A DNA stretch of 64,000 nucleotides from Saprospiraceae bacterium (GTDB taxonomy: Bacteria > Bacteroidota > Bacteroidia > Chitinophagales > Saprospiraceae): assembly GCA_016714445.1 (NCBI GenBank), contig JADJNF010000003.1, positions 407,602-471,601 of the forward strand, written 5' to 3'. Under the pieces are notes generated by a model. It saw nothing but the letters and a program-made list of their open reading frames with translations, made no database searches and was not told where the DNA came from. Of the stretch, positions 36,160 to 46,800 are shown in pieces. The position numbers were made by a program, and so were the translations under genes. Numbering within the stretch: position 1 is the stretch's first letter; each line of letters starts with the position of its first letter.

Positions 36160-37626
36160 TTAATTTTCTACTTCATAAGTAGTACTCAATTGCAGGCTTT
36201 CAGCACCAAAGTCAAAAACATAAAATTTTCCGATTCGGTCACCATGTGTCAAATCAGTATTTTTGTCCAGAAATTGTAACGGTTTTAAATATGGACGTGT
36301 ATCATCTTTTCTGATACCAACCATTTCAATATTTTCAATTAGATTTATCTTTGGAATTTCCTGATTGCTATTATTTTTGGTGGAGATTTCGATCACTCCA
36401 TTTCTACCCATCGACCCATAGTATTTTCTCAGTGTTTCGATCTTGCGAAAAAGCTGGATGGATGAAATATCTTTCCATCCCAAATCTTTTATCATCGCAT
36501 GATTATGAATAGGCAAACCATCTACCATCAACAATGCTTTGTTAGGATACCATTTTTTATTGACTCCGCTCAGGATTATTATTTCGAGTTGCTCTTTATT
36601 TTTTTGTGTTGTTACTAATTTTGCAGGCAGGACTACTTCTTTTATGAACAGCATTAAACTTTCAAACTCCTGATAATTTTTTAATTCATACTTATTATCT
36701 GCATCTATGGTAACTTCAGGGAGGAGATTGTTTTTGATGGCAGTTTCGAATAGCAGGTGATTAATTTTTTGATTTAAAGATGCATTATTTGACAAACTAT
36801 TAATTTGATCTATTACATTGGTGTCCATAGATACAAAATCTGAAACTGAAAAAGGTAGAGGTATTACTACAGCTGATAGGTCTATGGGTTTATTGGTAAA
36901 AGCATCAAAGACGAAATACTTTTGATGGTATTCATCTGGCGATAATACACCACTTATGAAATTATTTTCGTTGGATGCCACCAGGTTTAATGGTTTCCTA
37001 TTATGCTGAAAAAAAGCTAATAAATTGTTTACACGGTCGGACTTAAAATATAATCTATGTAAAGTATCGGCTATGCCGGTATGTATCTCAGTTTTGATTT
37101 TTGGTTTGACATAATAAGATTGGTCCACTGAAAATTTTATGTTGTCAGTCGGATTTATGTTTTTAAGAATTTCTCTACATTTAATTTTGGTATTTTCTTG
37201 GAACGAATCAGAAATAAGACTTTTTGCTTCCCGAAAATTATAATATTGGTCACTTATTCCCTGGTCAATAACATGAAAAACAATAGCGTGGCTTTCGATT
37301 ATTTTTGGCTTGTTATATTCCAAAACATAAGCACTAATTACATAAGAACCTTCATACATTTTTTCAGGAAGGGTTAATGTATATGCAGGATTTTTGTGAT
37401 TAATGTTCAAATGTTGCAGTACTACAAGTTTTAAGTCTTTGCAAGCATGGACAGATATAGTGACAGGCAAGTGGTTATATTTTGGATCCATGCCTTTTAA
37501 CAAAAATGGGACCAATTCTCCCTTAGTAAATACATTTTGCGGAAGTGCAAAATGGATTCTTTGATTGCCAATTATATCACTGCAGTATAATGATAAAAGA
37601 AGTAAAAAGATTGATATTCTAAACAT
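36160..37626 (-). CDS. Exported protein with MG2-like and TonB-plug-like domains
   Basis: A 488-residue protein with signal peptide MFRISIFLLLLSLYCSDIIG. The N-terminal ~110 residues (ALPQNVFTKGELVPFLLKG, MYEGSYVISAYVLEY) resemble the MG2-type macroglobulin domain seen in many Bacteroidota surface proteins. Residues ~375-430 (LLMVDGLPIHNHAMIKDLGW, SIQLFRKIETLRKYYGSMGR, NGVIEISTKN) look like the plug domain of a TonB receptor, but there is no barrel. Its ATG overlaps the TAA of the receptor upstream (TAATG), so the two are translationally coupled. It is probably an accessory component of that receptor and DUF4249 protein. No known name; role inferred from position. Confidence 0.7.
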   Translation of the reverse strand: MFRISIFLLLLSLYCSDIIGNQRIHFALPQNVFTKGELVPFLLKGMDPKYNHLPVTISVHACKDLKLVVLQHLNINHKNPAYTLTLPEKMYEGSYVISAYVLEYNKPKIIESHAIVFHVIDQGISDQYYNFREAKSLISDSFQENTKIKCREILKNINPTDNIKFSVDQSYYVKPKIKTEIHTGIADTLHRLYFKSDRVNNLLAFFQHNRKPLNLVASNENNFISGVLSPDEYHQKYFVFDAFTNKPIDLSAVVIPLPFSVSDFVSMDTNVIDQINSLSNNASLNQKINHLLFETAIKNNLLPEVTIDADNKYELKNYQEFESLMLFIKEVVLPAKLVTTQKNKEQLEIIILSGVNKKWYPNKALLMVDGLPIHNHAMIKDLGWKDISSIQLFRKIETLRKYYGSMGRNGVIEISTKNNSNQEIPKINLIENIEMVGIRKDDTRPYLKPLQFLDKNTDLTHGDRIGKFYVFDFGAESLQLSTTYEVEN

Positions 37627-40303
37627 TACATTTCGATATTTAAAGATAATGAAGGCAACATTATACCCAGAATAGAATATTTATATGCATAAAGTGGTTC
37701 TTGTTTGTTTTGTCTAAAAAAGACGGAATATGGATTTTTACGACCATACAAATTGAGAATGGTGAAGTTCCAGCTATACTTTAGTTTTTTTGTCAAATTG
37801 TAGGCCGGGAGTAGGTTTAAAGAGAAGTCCAGACGATGATAATCAGGAATTCTATACGTATTTCTTTCACCAAAAAACAAAATATTACCCACATTAAGTT
37901 CTTCATACTTATTGACAGGTACAGTCAATGGCCTTCCGGTGATATAAGAAAAATTAAAATTGAAACTCAACCTTTTATTCACATTAAAATTAATTAAAAA
38001 ATTTAGATTGTGTGGTTTGTCAACGATTGAGGGATACCAGTTTCCAAAATTGATTTGATCTCTTTCAATGTTATCAAATTGTCTCATTGCCCTTGAAAAA
38101 GTATAACTTAGATTGCCGGAAATTTTACCACCTATTTTTTTGAGTGAAAACTCTGTACCGTAGTTTCTTCCTTTACCAAAAAGAATTTCTGTTTCTAAAA
38201 ATTCGTTGCCAAGTAAGTTTGCAAAATCTTTATATTCCTGAATGTTGGTCAATCGTGTGAAATATACTTCTGTAGAAAATTCATATTGGTTTTTAAAGAA
38301 GTCCTGAAAATATCCAAGATATACATTGTCACTTCGGATAGGTGCAAAATGTAAGTCAGAACTTTTCCAAAAGTCAACCGGCGTAGCGGCCAAAGAATTG
38401 GAAATTTGATTCAGATATTGAAAATTTCTCGTTGCGCCTGCTTTGAGCGATATATTTTTGCCTGGTGAATATACGATTCCTAATCTCGGCTCAATAGAAT
38501 AATAGCTTGCATTAACATCTTTTCCTGAATAGTTGACCATTTCATATCTACGGTCTTCTTCGTAAATTTGATCCGTATATAAATGAAAACTTCGCTGCCC
38601 ATAAGCAATAAAATTCACAAATCTTAGACCGCCGGTTATGCTAATGGATGAACTGATATTTGTCGATATCTCGAAATGTGGCGCAATCTCCAATGAGGTT
38701 TCATCTTGTGCTTTATTTGAAAAAGAGTCATTCCCTGTTCTTGTGGACGAAAATTGGCCTGGTGCAATAGTATATTGATTGATGTCTATACCATATCTGA
38801 TTTCACCTATTCGTGTGGTACTGAGTAGATTTATCACACCTGAATAGGTACGAATGCCACTTTCGAATAAGCTTGATGCATTGCCTTGCAATTGATTTAG
38901 TGAACTTTTATAATCCGACATTAATAGTTTGACTGTTAAGTTGGTATTTTTATTTAAGATGGATCTATAATAGGTTTGTAGATTTTGAGTTTGATAATCA
39001 AATGATATATCTCCCAATAACAAAAAGTTATCATTGCTAAGATATCCTTCTATACCTATATTTGATTTTTGCCCTAATCGATGGTCAATTTTTACATGAC
39101 CATCATAAAAATTAAGCTTACTTTTTTGGTTTTCAGGCACATTGATAAAATTTAACAACCAATTGGCATGTGCGACTCGCCCACCTATGGCAAAAGAAGT
39201 AGTGTTTTTATTGATTGGCCCTTCAAAAAAGATACCCGAATTTGTAAACCCAAGATTTAATTTTGATTTATACTTTTCGTAGTTTCCTGTTTTGGTTTCT
39301 GAATTAATAACTGCTGAAACTCTGCCTCCATATTTGGGCGGAATATAGCCCTTGTATAATTGTACCTTGCCAACAAATTCAGGAATAAAAGATGATACAA
39401 AACCTAAAGCATGCGAAGGATTGTAGTAAACCATATCATTCTGAACGATCAGATTCTGGTCAGGATTGCTGCCCCTTATATTCAATCCACCTATTCCATC
39501 GGGATTGGTATTGACACCAGCGAGAATGGTGAGACTTTTCAGGATATCTACTTGCCCCATTAGTGAAGGTAGTAGTTTCATCTGCTTGACGGTGAGTTCT
39601 TTCAAGCCTACTATTTTGGATCTTACATTTTCGCCCTGTCCTCGCTCTGTTACCACTATTTCATCGAGTTGTGTAGCTTCTGACAATAATGTAATGCTAA
39701 TCTGCCCATTTGTAGTAGCTGTAAGTCTTACTATTTTATCGTTAAATCCGATAGCAGTAATATTGGCGGTATAATTTCCCGGTGTCACATCAAGAAGGAA
39801 TGTACCATCCACATCCGTGCTGCTGCCATAGTTTTCTTGATTTAAAATGATATTAGCTCCTATTATGGGTTCGTCATTTTGGTCTTTGATGGTACCGGAT
39901 ATTTTGACATTTCCTTCCGTTATTGTTCCGTTATTTACTACGATATGTTCAATGTTTTCACTTTTAGGTGCTGACGAAAAAGCTGCAATGCCGAGTAAAT
40001 CACCAAATGTAAGACTCGCTTTATATTTATCTACGACCACATACTGTTTTTGGTTGTATCTTATAAATACAAAATTATTGGTGGATAAATATTTGCTGAT
40101 TTCATTAAAATTTTGATTACAACAGGGTGCTGAAGCAATATTTACTAAATGATCGATATTGTAAAAGATCGTAGTATCGCTTTTTTCATTAAATCCAGTA
40201 ATCGCATCCGTGAGCGTATATTGGGCATACGACTGAGTAGAAAAGAAAATTGTAAAAAGATAGCCAAATATGAAGGGTATCTAATACTCATATCATATTT
40301 CAT
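37626..40303 (-). pseudogene. TonB-dependent receptor with N-terminal STN-like domain; start frameshifted
   Basis: From about 40280 a single frame runs to 37626. It opens with the tail of a signal peptide (FFSTQSYAQYTLTDAI) but has no ATG; a GTG at 40040 would cut off this part. The matching ATG (40303) lies in the next frame and reads MKYDMSIRYPSYLAIFLQFS, so a one-base change near 40243-40258 is needed. Domains: STN/secretin-like (~25-95), CarboxypepD-reg-like (VKISGTIKDQNDEPIIGANI), plug (LDEIVVTERGQGENVRS, GGLNIRGSNPDQNLI, VQLYKGYIPPKYGGR) and a long barrel. The ATG overlaps the stop of the VCBS gene upstream by 11 bases. If the indel is an error, this is an intact receptor pairing with the DUF4249 protein. 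Substrate unknown. Confidence 0.75.
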
Positions 40304-43300
40304 TGGCTGATTTTATTATTTCTGATTTGTCTGACATTCTGAATTTTGCCTTTGTGGCATTTTTGGGCCATCGTTTGACTAAAGATGACTGAGATTTATA
40401 CCCATCATTAAGGAAATTTTCTACCATGAGTATTATCTTGTTGCTTTGGTCATAAAATGTGACATTTATGGCATTTTTTGGAAAAACAAACGTCTTATAT
40501 TCTCCGGAGGTAAGTGCGTAAAATTCTAATGGACCATCTACTTGAGTTGATACCAGATTAGGCTTCCCTTTACGAAATAGGGTTGTCAATGACCGATATT
40601 CGCCGGCAGCAATAAAGCCTGATAATAAAGGACTTTGATATTCTAAATTAAAATTTCCCTTATTGATCAATAGGCCACCCAGACCAGCATCCATCCTTCC
40701 CATACCCAATTCTACCCCATAATTATTGCCTTGAAATAACAGGTCAGTATTTCCATCCTGATCAAAATCATCGGGTACGATTCCAAAAATTGGGGACATT
40801 TGGGCTTCCATCGGCAATTCTTTAACTGTAAATTTTTTATTTCCGCCATTAATCAAAATTACAGAAGAAAATGTATTGACTTCTTTGATCAAAGCATTAT
40901 TCATCATGTTAGGATTGATGATTTTTGCCAGTGGTGCCACGGCATAATCCCGATAAAATAAGTATTGTTTTCTATATGAATTAATTTCTTTTATCAAGTC
41001 TCCTTTTACATGATAAGGTGTCTCTTCCCATTTTTGTTTAGTATTCAGAAAATAAGTAGTAGGTATAAAATCATAAGACTCATTATTGTCAAAATCTTTG
41101 GCATAAACTCTAAAAGGCCTTTCATTGGAAGGACGAAGAACATTGTTTAATCCCAAATTACCTACTACATAATCTGTGTCACCGTCACCATCCAGGTCAG
41201 CCCCGGATATTGTATTCCAAAACCCCTTTAATAGGTTCAAGTCTTGAGATTTGTCATAAACTAGATTACCTTTTTGATTTTCGAATATGCTGATGCCTGT
41301 GTAATCCCCTACCACCAAAAGATCCAGATCATAATCACCATCAAAATCTGACCATATTGCATCAGACACTAAAATATCCAGGCCATCAAAAGGCACAGAC
41401 CATTTTTTATATTCAATTTTATTATTTTTGCTTTCGTTGATCAAGATATAGGATTGTGCCGCCATAGGGTAATGTGCGATTTTATGACCTTTGCCCACAA
41501 AAATATCTATATCTCCATCTGCATCGTAATCGGCTATTTTTACAGTTGTAGTGATAGTGTAATCTTTTGGAAGGATATCAGAAATATCCACAAATACACC
41601 ATTGTCATTTCTTAATAATACATCGCCAGTAAGCTTATTGTCAATATTGGTATATGCAAATCCGCACCCTATATATAAGTCATAGTCACTATCATTATCA
41701 ATATCCAAAAACACAGGACTGATTTCTTCTTTATTGGTTTCTTTTTGGATAATCGTTCGAATGTATTTTTCACCATTTGAAAGATAGAGTCTGCCATGAT
41801 ACCCGATACTACCTGCGATATAAAAATCATCAAAACCATCATTGTTTATATCTCTGACGGCAATGCCTTGACCCAGGTTTGAAAGTTTTTTGATGAGTAA
41901 AGGGTCGATATTGTAGTCAATATGATCATTGTAAAAACAAGTGTCATTGATAATATCTTCTACTTTTGAAAAGACAGGGATTTGCGATTTGGCATCATCT
42001 GCATTAGAAACGTACGATTCAGCATTGTTTTGGTCAATGGTTATGGTTTGATTCGTTTGAATGTTTTTTTGGATACTTTTTTTACCATTGGGCCATATTA
42101 TTTCTAAATTTATGGCCGTTTCGTCTCCGAGCCCCAAATGAACGATTTCGGATACAGTGGATAGATAGCCTCTTGATGGCGAATGTTCATAAGTCCCTTT
42201 TATATTTTGTCCACTATAATTGATCTTTGTACCAATGGCATCCAGATTTGGTTTATTACCTTTGATTTTTATTTTGAGATATTTTTTGTTTTGTGTATTT
42301 GTTTTGTTTTCATACAGATGCGCTACATCATTGATATTGTTGGTGATATAGTCCAGGTCTCCATCATTATCCAGGTCAGCATATGCGGCTCCATTGGAAA
42401 ATGTAGGCTTGGTAATACCCCATGCTGTTGTTATATTTTCGAAACTAAGATTACCTTTATTTTTGAAAGCATAATTGGTTAGTTTGACTTCAGGGATGGA
42501 TTTCAGCATGACAGATTTTTCGGCATATACACCATAATTTGCCTTATACTCCATAAAGTCTCTGTCAGTGATATCTTTGGGGAATCCATTGGTAATAATG
42601 ATATCTCTAAGGCCATCATTGTCAAAATCTGCTACTAAAGGTGTCCAGGACCAATCCGTAGCTTCAATACCTGCCATCATAGCAATTTCACTAAATACGG
42701 GGTTGCCTTTGGGTTTTAATGGCCCTCTATTGAGTTGCAAGACATTTCGGACATATTGATGGGTATATCCAAATGCTAAATTATTGAGGTAGTTATTGTA
42801 ATTATTGGGCGCCAGCATTGTTTTTTTACGATAATTGGACTCAGGCATCATGTCCAAAGCCACGATATCCATCAATCCATCATTGTTGATATCTGCAATA
42901 TCCACACCCATGGAACTAAATGCTGTATGTTTGATAGACTCTGCCAATTGATTCGTAAAAGTGCCATTACCATTATTGATATATAGAATGTCATTTGAAA
43001 TAAAGTCATTGCTGATATAGATATCTTTGTAACCATCCTGATTGATATCGCAAATATTTACGCCAAGACTGTAGCCTGCATTAACGATGCCTGCTTCGTC
43101 CGATACATCTGTGAAATAAGGATGTCCTTTTAAAGTATCAAAATCATTTCTAAAAAGCTTATCCACTGTACCGTGAATCTTCGAATTTCGAGCTGCTTTA
43201 TAAGTCACTACATTGTTTCGACCAGCCATTTTGTTATTGATAATCAACAGATCCAGATCACCATCATTGTCATAATCAAAAAATACTGAATTCATCGTAT

Positions 43301-43826
43301 AACTGGTATCTGCTATGCCATAGGCTGAAGCTTGCTCTGAGAATGAGATGTTTTGGTCATCAGATGTATTGATGTAGAGCAAATTTTTGCGAAAATTTGG
43401 ATCAAGGTGTTTACTTGCTGTGACATATATATCTTTTTTGCCGTCTTGATTGATATCTACGAGCGAAACTCCAGTACACCATATACCTTCAGCTTCTATT
43501 TTTGCCTGGGATGATACATCTTTAAATTTTAGATTTCCAAGGTTTTTATACAGTGCATTATTCTCAATATTTCCGGTAAAAAACACATCTTCAAGTCCAT
43601 CATTATCAAAATCAGCAATGGCAACACCACCTCCATTGTAAATATATTCATAATCCAAAATATTGAGTGAGTCCGTTTCCGTGATGATGTTATTAAATTT
43701 TATTCCGGATTTGGACTCTGAAATTAACTGGAAAGTCGTGTCAGACGATGACTGCTTACATTGAATTAAAAATAACACAATTATCATGAAAAAGCCAGTT
43801 TTAAACTGACTTACTATAGGATGCAT
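40293..43826 (-). CDS. VCBS/FG-GAP repeat lipoprotein with ASPIC/UnbV domain, second of tandem
   Basis: The start is set at the ATG at 43826, one base after the stop of the upstream paralogue, giving a 1177-residue lipoprotein (MHPIVSQFKTGFFMIIVLFL, lipobox LIQC). The longer frame from 43886 would bury this signal. It is built of calcium-binding FG-GAP/VCBS blades with DxDxDG loops (DFDNDGLEDVFFTGN, DYDNDGDLDLLIINN, DINNDGLMDIVALD, DFDNDGLRDII). Residues ~515-600 form the ASPIC/UnbV domain (GTKINYSGQNIKGTYEHSPS, LGLGDETAINLEIIWPNG), followed by a second propeller half. Such pairs often accompany SusCD in Saprospiria and Cytophagia, and their role is unproven; surface glycan binding or scaffolding is a reasonable guess. 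Its stop overlaps the next gene's ATG. Confidence 0.88.
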   Translation of the reverse strand: MHPIVSQFKTGFFMIIVLFLIQCKQSSSDTTFQLISESKSGIKFNNIITETDSLNILDYEYIYNGGGVAIADFDNDGLEDVFFTGNIENNALYKNLGNLKFKDVSSQAKIEAEGIWCTGVSLVDINQDGKKDIYVTASKHLDPNFRKNLLYINTSDDQNISFSEQASAYGIADTSYTMNSVFFDYDNDGDLDLLIINNKMAGRNNVVTYKAARNSKIHGTVDKLFRNDFDTLKGHPYFTDVSDEAGIVNAGYSLGVNICDINQDGYKDIYISNDFISNDILYINNGNGTFTNQLAESIKHTAFSSMGVDIADINNDGLMDIVALDMMPESNYRKKTMLAPNNYNNYLNNLAFGYTHQYVRNVLQLNRGPLKPKGNPVFSEIAMMAGIEATDWSWTPLVADFDNDGLRDIIITNGFPKDITDRDFMEYKANYGVYAEKSVMLKSIPEVKLTNYAFKNKGNLSFENITTAWGITKPTFSNGAAYADLDNDGDLDYITNNINDVAHLYENKTNTQNKKYLKIKIKGNKPNLDAIGTKINYSGQNIKGTYEHSPSRGYLSTVSEIVHLGLGDETAINLEIIWPNGKKSIQKNIQTNQTITIDQNNAESYVSNADDAKSQIPVFSKVEDIINDTCFYNDHIDYNIDPLLIKKLSNLGQGIAVRDINNDGFDDFYIAGSIGYHGRLYLSNGEKYIRTIIQKETNKEEISPVFLDIDNDSDYDLYIGCGFAYTNIDNKLTGDVLLRNDNGVFVDISDILPKDYTITTTVKIADYDADGDIDIFVGKGHKIAHYPMAAQSYILINESKNNKIEYKKWSVPFDGLDILVSDAIWSDFDGDYDLDLLVVGDYTGISIFENQKGNLVYDKSQDLNLLKGFWNTISGADLDGDGDTDYVVGNLGLNNVLRPSNERPFRVYAKDFDNNESYDFIPTTYFLNTKQKWEETPYHVKGDLIKEINSYRKQYLFYRDYAVAPLAKIINPNMMNNALIKEVNTFSSVILINGGNKKFTVKELPMEAQMSPIFGIVPDDFDQDGNTDLLFQGNNYGVELGMGRMDAGLGGLLINKGNFNLEYQSPLLSGFIAAGEYRSLTTLFRKGKPNLVSTQVDGPLEFYALTSGEYKTFVFPKNAINVTFYDQSNKIILMVENFLNDGYKSQSSLVKRWPKNATKAKFRMSDKSEIIKSANEI

Positions 43827-43827
43827 A

Positions 43828-46800
43828 TTATTGGGCAATAACTTCATTTTTTTTACTATTTGGCTTGAATACTTGTAAATGATCATTATTTCTAGCGCAC
43901 CAGATATAGTTATTGATTAATTTTAAATCGCGAATTTCTCCTGAGAAAAAAAGACCACTTTCTATATGCGAAATATAAGTAAATGTCCCTTTGCAATTGC
44001 CTTTTAAATAGCCTCCATTCAGACCTTCCTGTCTTCCAATCTCTGGTTTTAATCTGAAAAAATTTCCTCCGAAAACAATATCTTTACAGCCATCACCATC
44101 AACATCGGTACTGACGGTTGCAAAAATAGGAGCATATTGACAGACGTCCGGCATACTCTGCATTTCCAGCTGGCCATTATTATTGATCAAAAACACTGAC
44201 TCCAAGGTTTCTACTTGTTTGATTTCTGAATTTTTAAGTAGGGTAGGGTCGATTAAATCTGAAAGTTGGCTAGTCGCAAAATCTTTATATTTAAGCACTT
44301 TTTTCTTCAGGAAAGGAAGTTGTGAAGTCAAATCGCCCTTACTGGCAAAAGGATATGCTTTAGTGTCGTTTTGGTAATACCATTCCAATAAAGGTTCTGC
44401 TTTATTATTTTTATCAAAATCATTGACGTACATTTTTATGGGTTTTTGAGTTGTCGCCTTAAATTTACTGTTTGTACCCCAATTGCCGACAACAAAATCC
44501 ATATCTCCATCACCATCCAAATCGGTCATTTCCAGAGAAGACCACCAGCCAAAACTATTTTTTATCGTCTGAACATCTTGAAACCCCGTAGACGTGTACT
44601 TAATGACCATAAGTGGCATCCATTCACCCACGACGATAAGTTCTTCCTTACCATCTTTGTCTATATCAAACCATTTGGCAGCCGTCACCATACCCAAAGG
44701 TCCTGTGACGGCATCAGTGACATCTTCAAAATTACCTTTCCCTAAGTTTTTAAGGACAAAACTTCTTGGTGTCAATCCATAATTGCCTGGTATAGATCTT
44801 CCACCTATAAAAATATCTTTTAGTCCATCTCCATTATAGTCACCCATCTCAATGCACGATACTTGTCCAACTATCTCTTTAAATTTTTCAAAGTTTCGAG
44901 TATATATCCCTTTACCGTCATTTTCATAATATCTAGCCCCAAACGATTTGAATCCTTTTTGATATTCATTGCCGCCTGCGCCTACTAAATAATCCAAGTC
45001 ACCATCTCCATCAAAGTCATATAAAAGTCCTGTTGACCCTTCCGCATCTTTGTCAGCTTCGAATGAGGCCATTTTACTCATTGTATATTGTCCATTTTTA
45101 TACAGTAATAATTGATCACTTTGTCCGGACGCACCCAAAAGGATGGCATCTTGAAATTTATCACCATTAACATCACCGACGATGATTTTAGGACCTTCTG
45201 TGGAGTGAACACGAGGCATCAGTCTTTCGGAGTTGTAGTCAATGTAGTCGTTTTCGATATGTGAAAATTTATCAGTCAAAACGGAGTTCGTGACTTCCAC
45301 TATACTGAATTTCTCAGACGAAGACTTATTTACTGGAAGTCCTTCCTTGCGATCTTTGTAATTTACTTCTATCGTTTTATTTAACAAGTCTCCTTTGATT
45401 ATTTGAAATGATTGATCCGGCCAAACTATAAGGATAGAATCGGATACTTTGTCAAAATCAGGCACACCAAAAATAATGTCAGAATCTACCGAAGATTGGA
45501 AACCCCTGCTTTGCATGGATTGAGCAGTTTGTATTTGACTACCTTGCATTAATTTTGCAGTGGTGCCGATACCTTTTATATTTTTTGCTGGTCCGGTAAG
45601 TTTTATTTTTATAAAGTTTTTACCACTTTCTACAGCATTGTTTTTTAGGATGGATGCATCCATATTGACATTGTTGATGACAAGATCGAAGTCACCATCA
45701 TTGTCCAAATCAGCGTAAGCGGCGCCATTGCTATATCCTTCTTGCGATAAGTTTAGTTGATCGGCAAGATTTTCAAATTTTAGATTTCCTTTGTTTATAA
45801 ATGCAAAATTTTTTTGGGGATTATGAGGCAGATATTTTTTAAAATCTCTAAAATCATACCTTCCATGTTCTGACACTACTTTTTTGATGGCTCCCATATC
45901 TCCTATAAAATCAGTAAAGTCTGCATCTGTGATATCATGATATACACCGTTGCAGACATAGATATCTTTAAGTCCATCTAAGTTGATATCAAATAGCAGT
46001 GCGCCCCAACTCCAATCAGTAGCGGCCACTCCTGCAAAATGTGCTAGTTCTCTAAACGTTTTGTCTTTTTGATTGATGAATAGACAATTCTGTACATATT
46101 GATGATAGTAACTGTATTTCCATTTCAAATCACCCAGAAAAAACTCATCAAATTTCAGAGATGTCTTTAACCTTTGGTTGGTGTGAGGTAACATGTCGGT
46201 GCTGAAAATATCCATCCATCCATCATTGTTAAGGTCAGCTATATCCGAACCCATACTGGCTACAGAAACATAAGGTATATTATCTATCAAAGCTTCTTTA
46301 AAAACACCTTTTCCCTTATTGTAATAAAGATAATCTCTTTCCCAAAAGTCATTGGAAATAAAAATATCCGGTAAATAATCATTATCTAAATCTCCTACCG
46401 AAGCCCCCAGGCCAAATCCAATATCACTGGAAAAAATACCTGATTCTTTGGTTTTGTCTATAAATTTGCCATTGTCGTTAAAGTAAATTCTATCTCCTCC
46501 TGGCAAACCATATTTAAATCTTTCTTTTTCATAAAATGAAATTCTGGCCGGGTCTTTATAACTATTGTTTAGCACATAACAATCTAAGTCCCCATCCATG
46601 TCTAAGTCAACAAAAACTGCATGTGTGGAATATCCGTCATCAGCTAATCCATATTCTTTCGCCCTTTCTGAAAATGTACCATTTTTGTTGTTGATAAATA
46701 ATTCATTGGCTCTGTTTTTACCTTCTACATCACCGGAGTTACAGACATAGATATCTATCCAACCATCGCCATTGACATCACTCATGGCTACTCCGGTGCT

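Noticed and set aside
40243..40260. Programmed -1 ribosomal frameshift at the receptor start
   Set aside because: The run is not a canonical slippery heptamer, it lies in the signal peptide, and two other genes show similar isolated breaks, so an indel is simpler.
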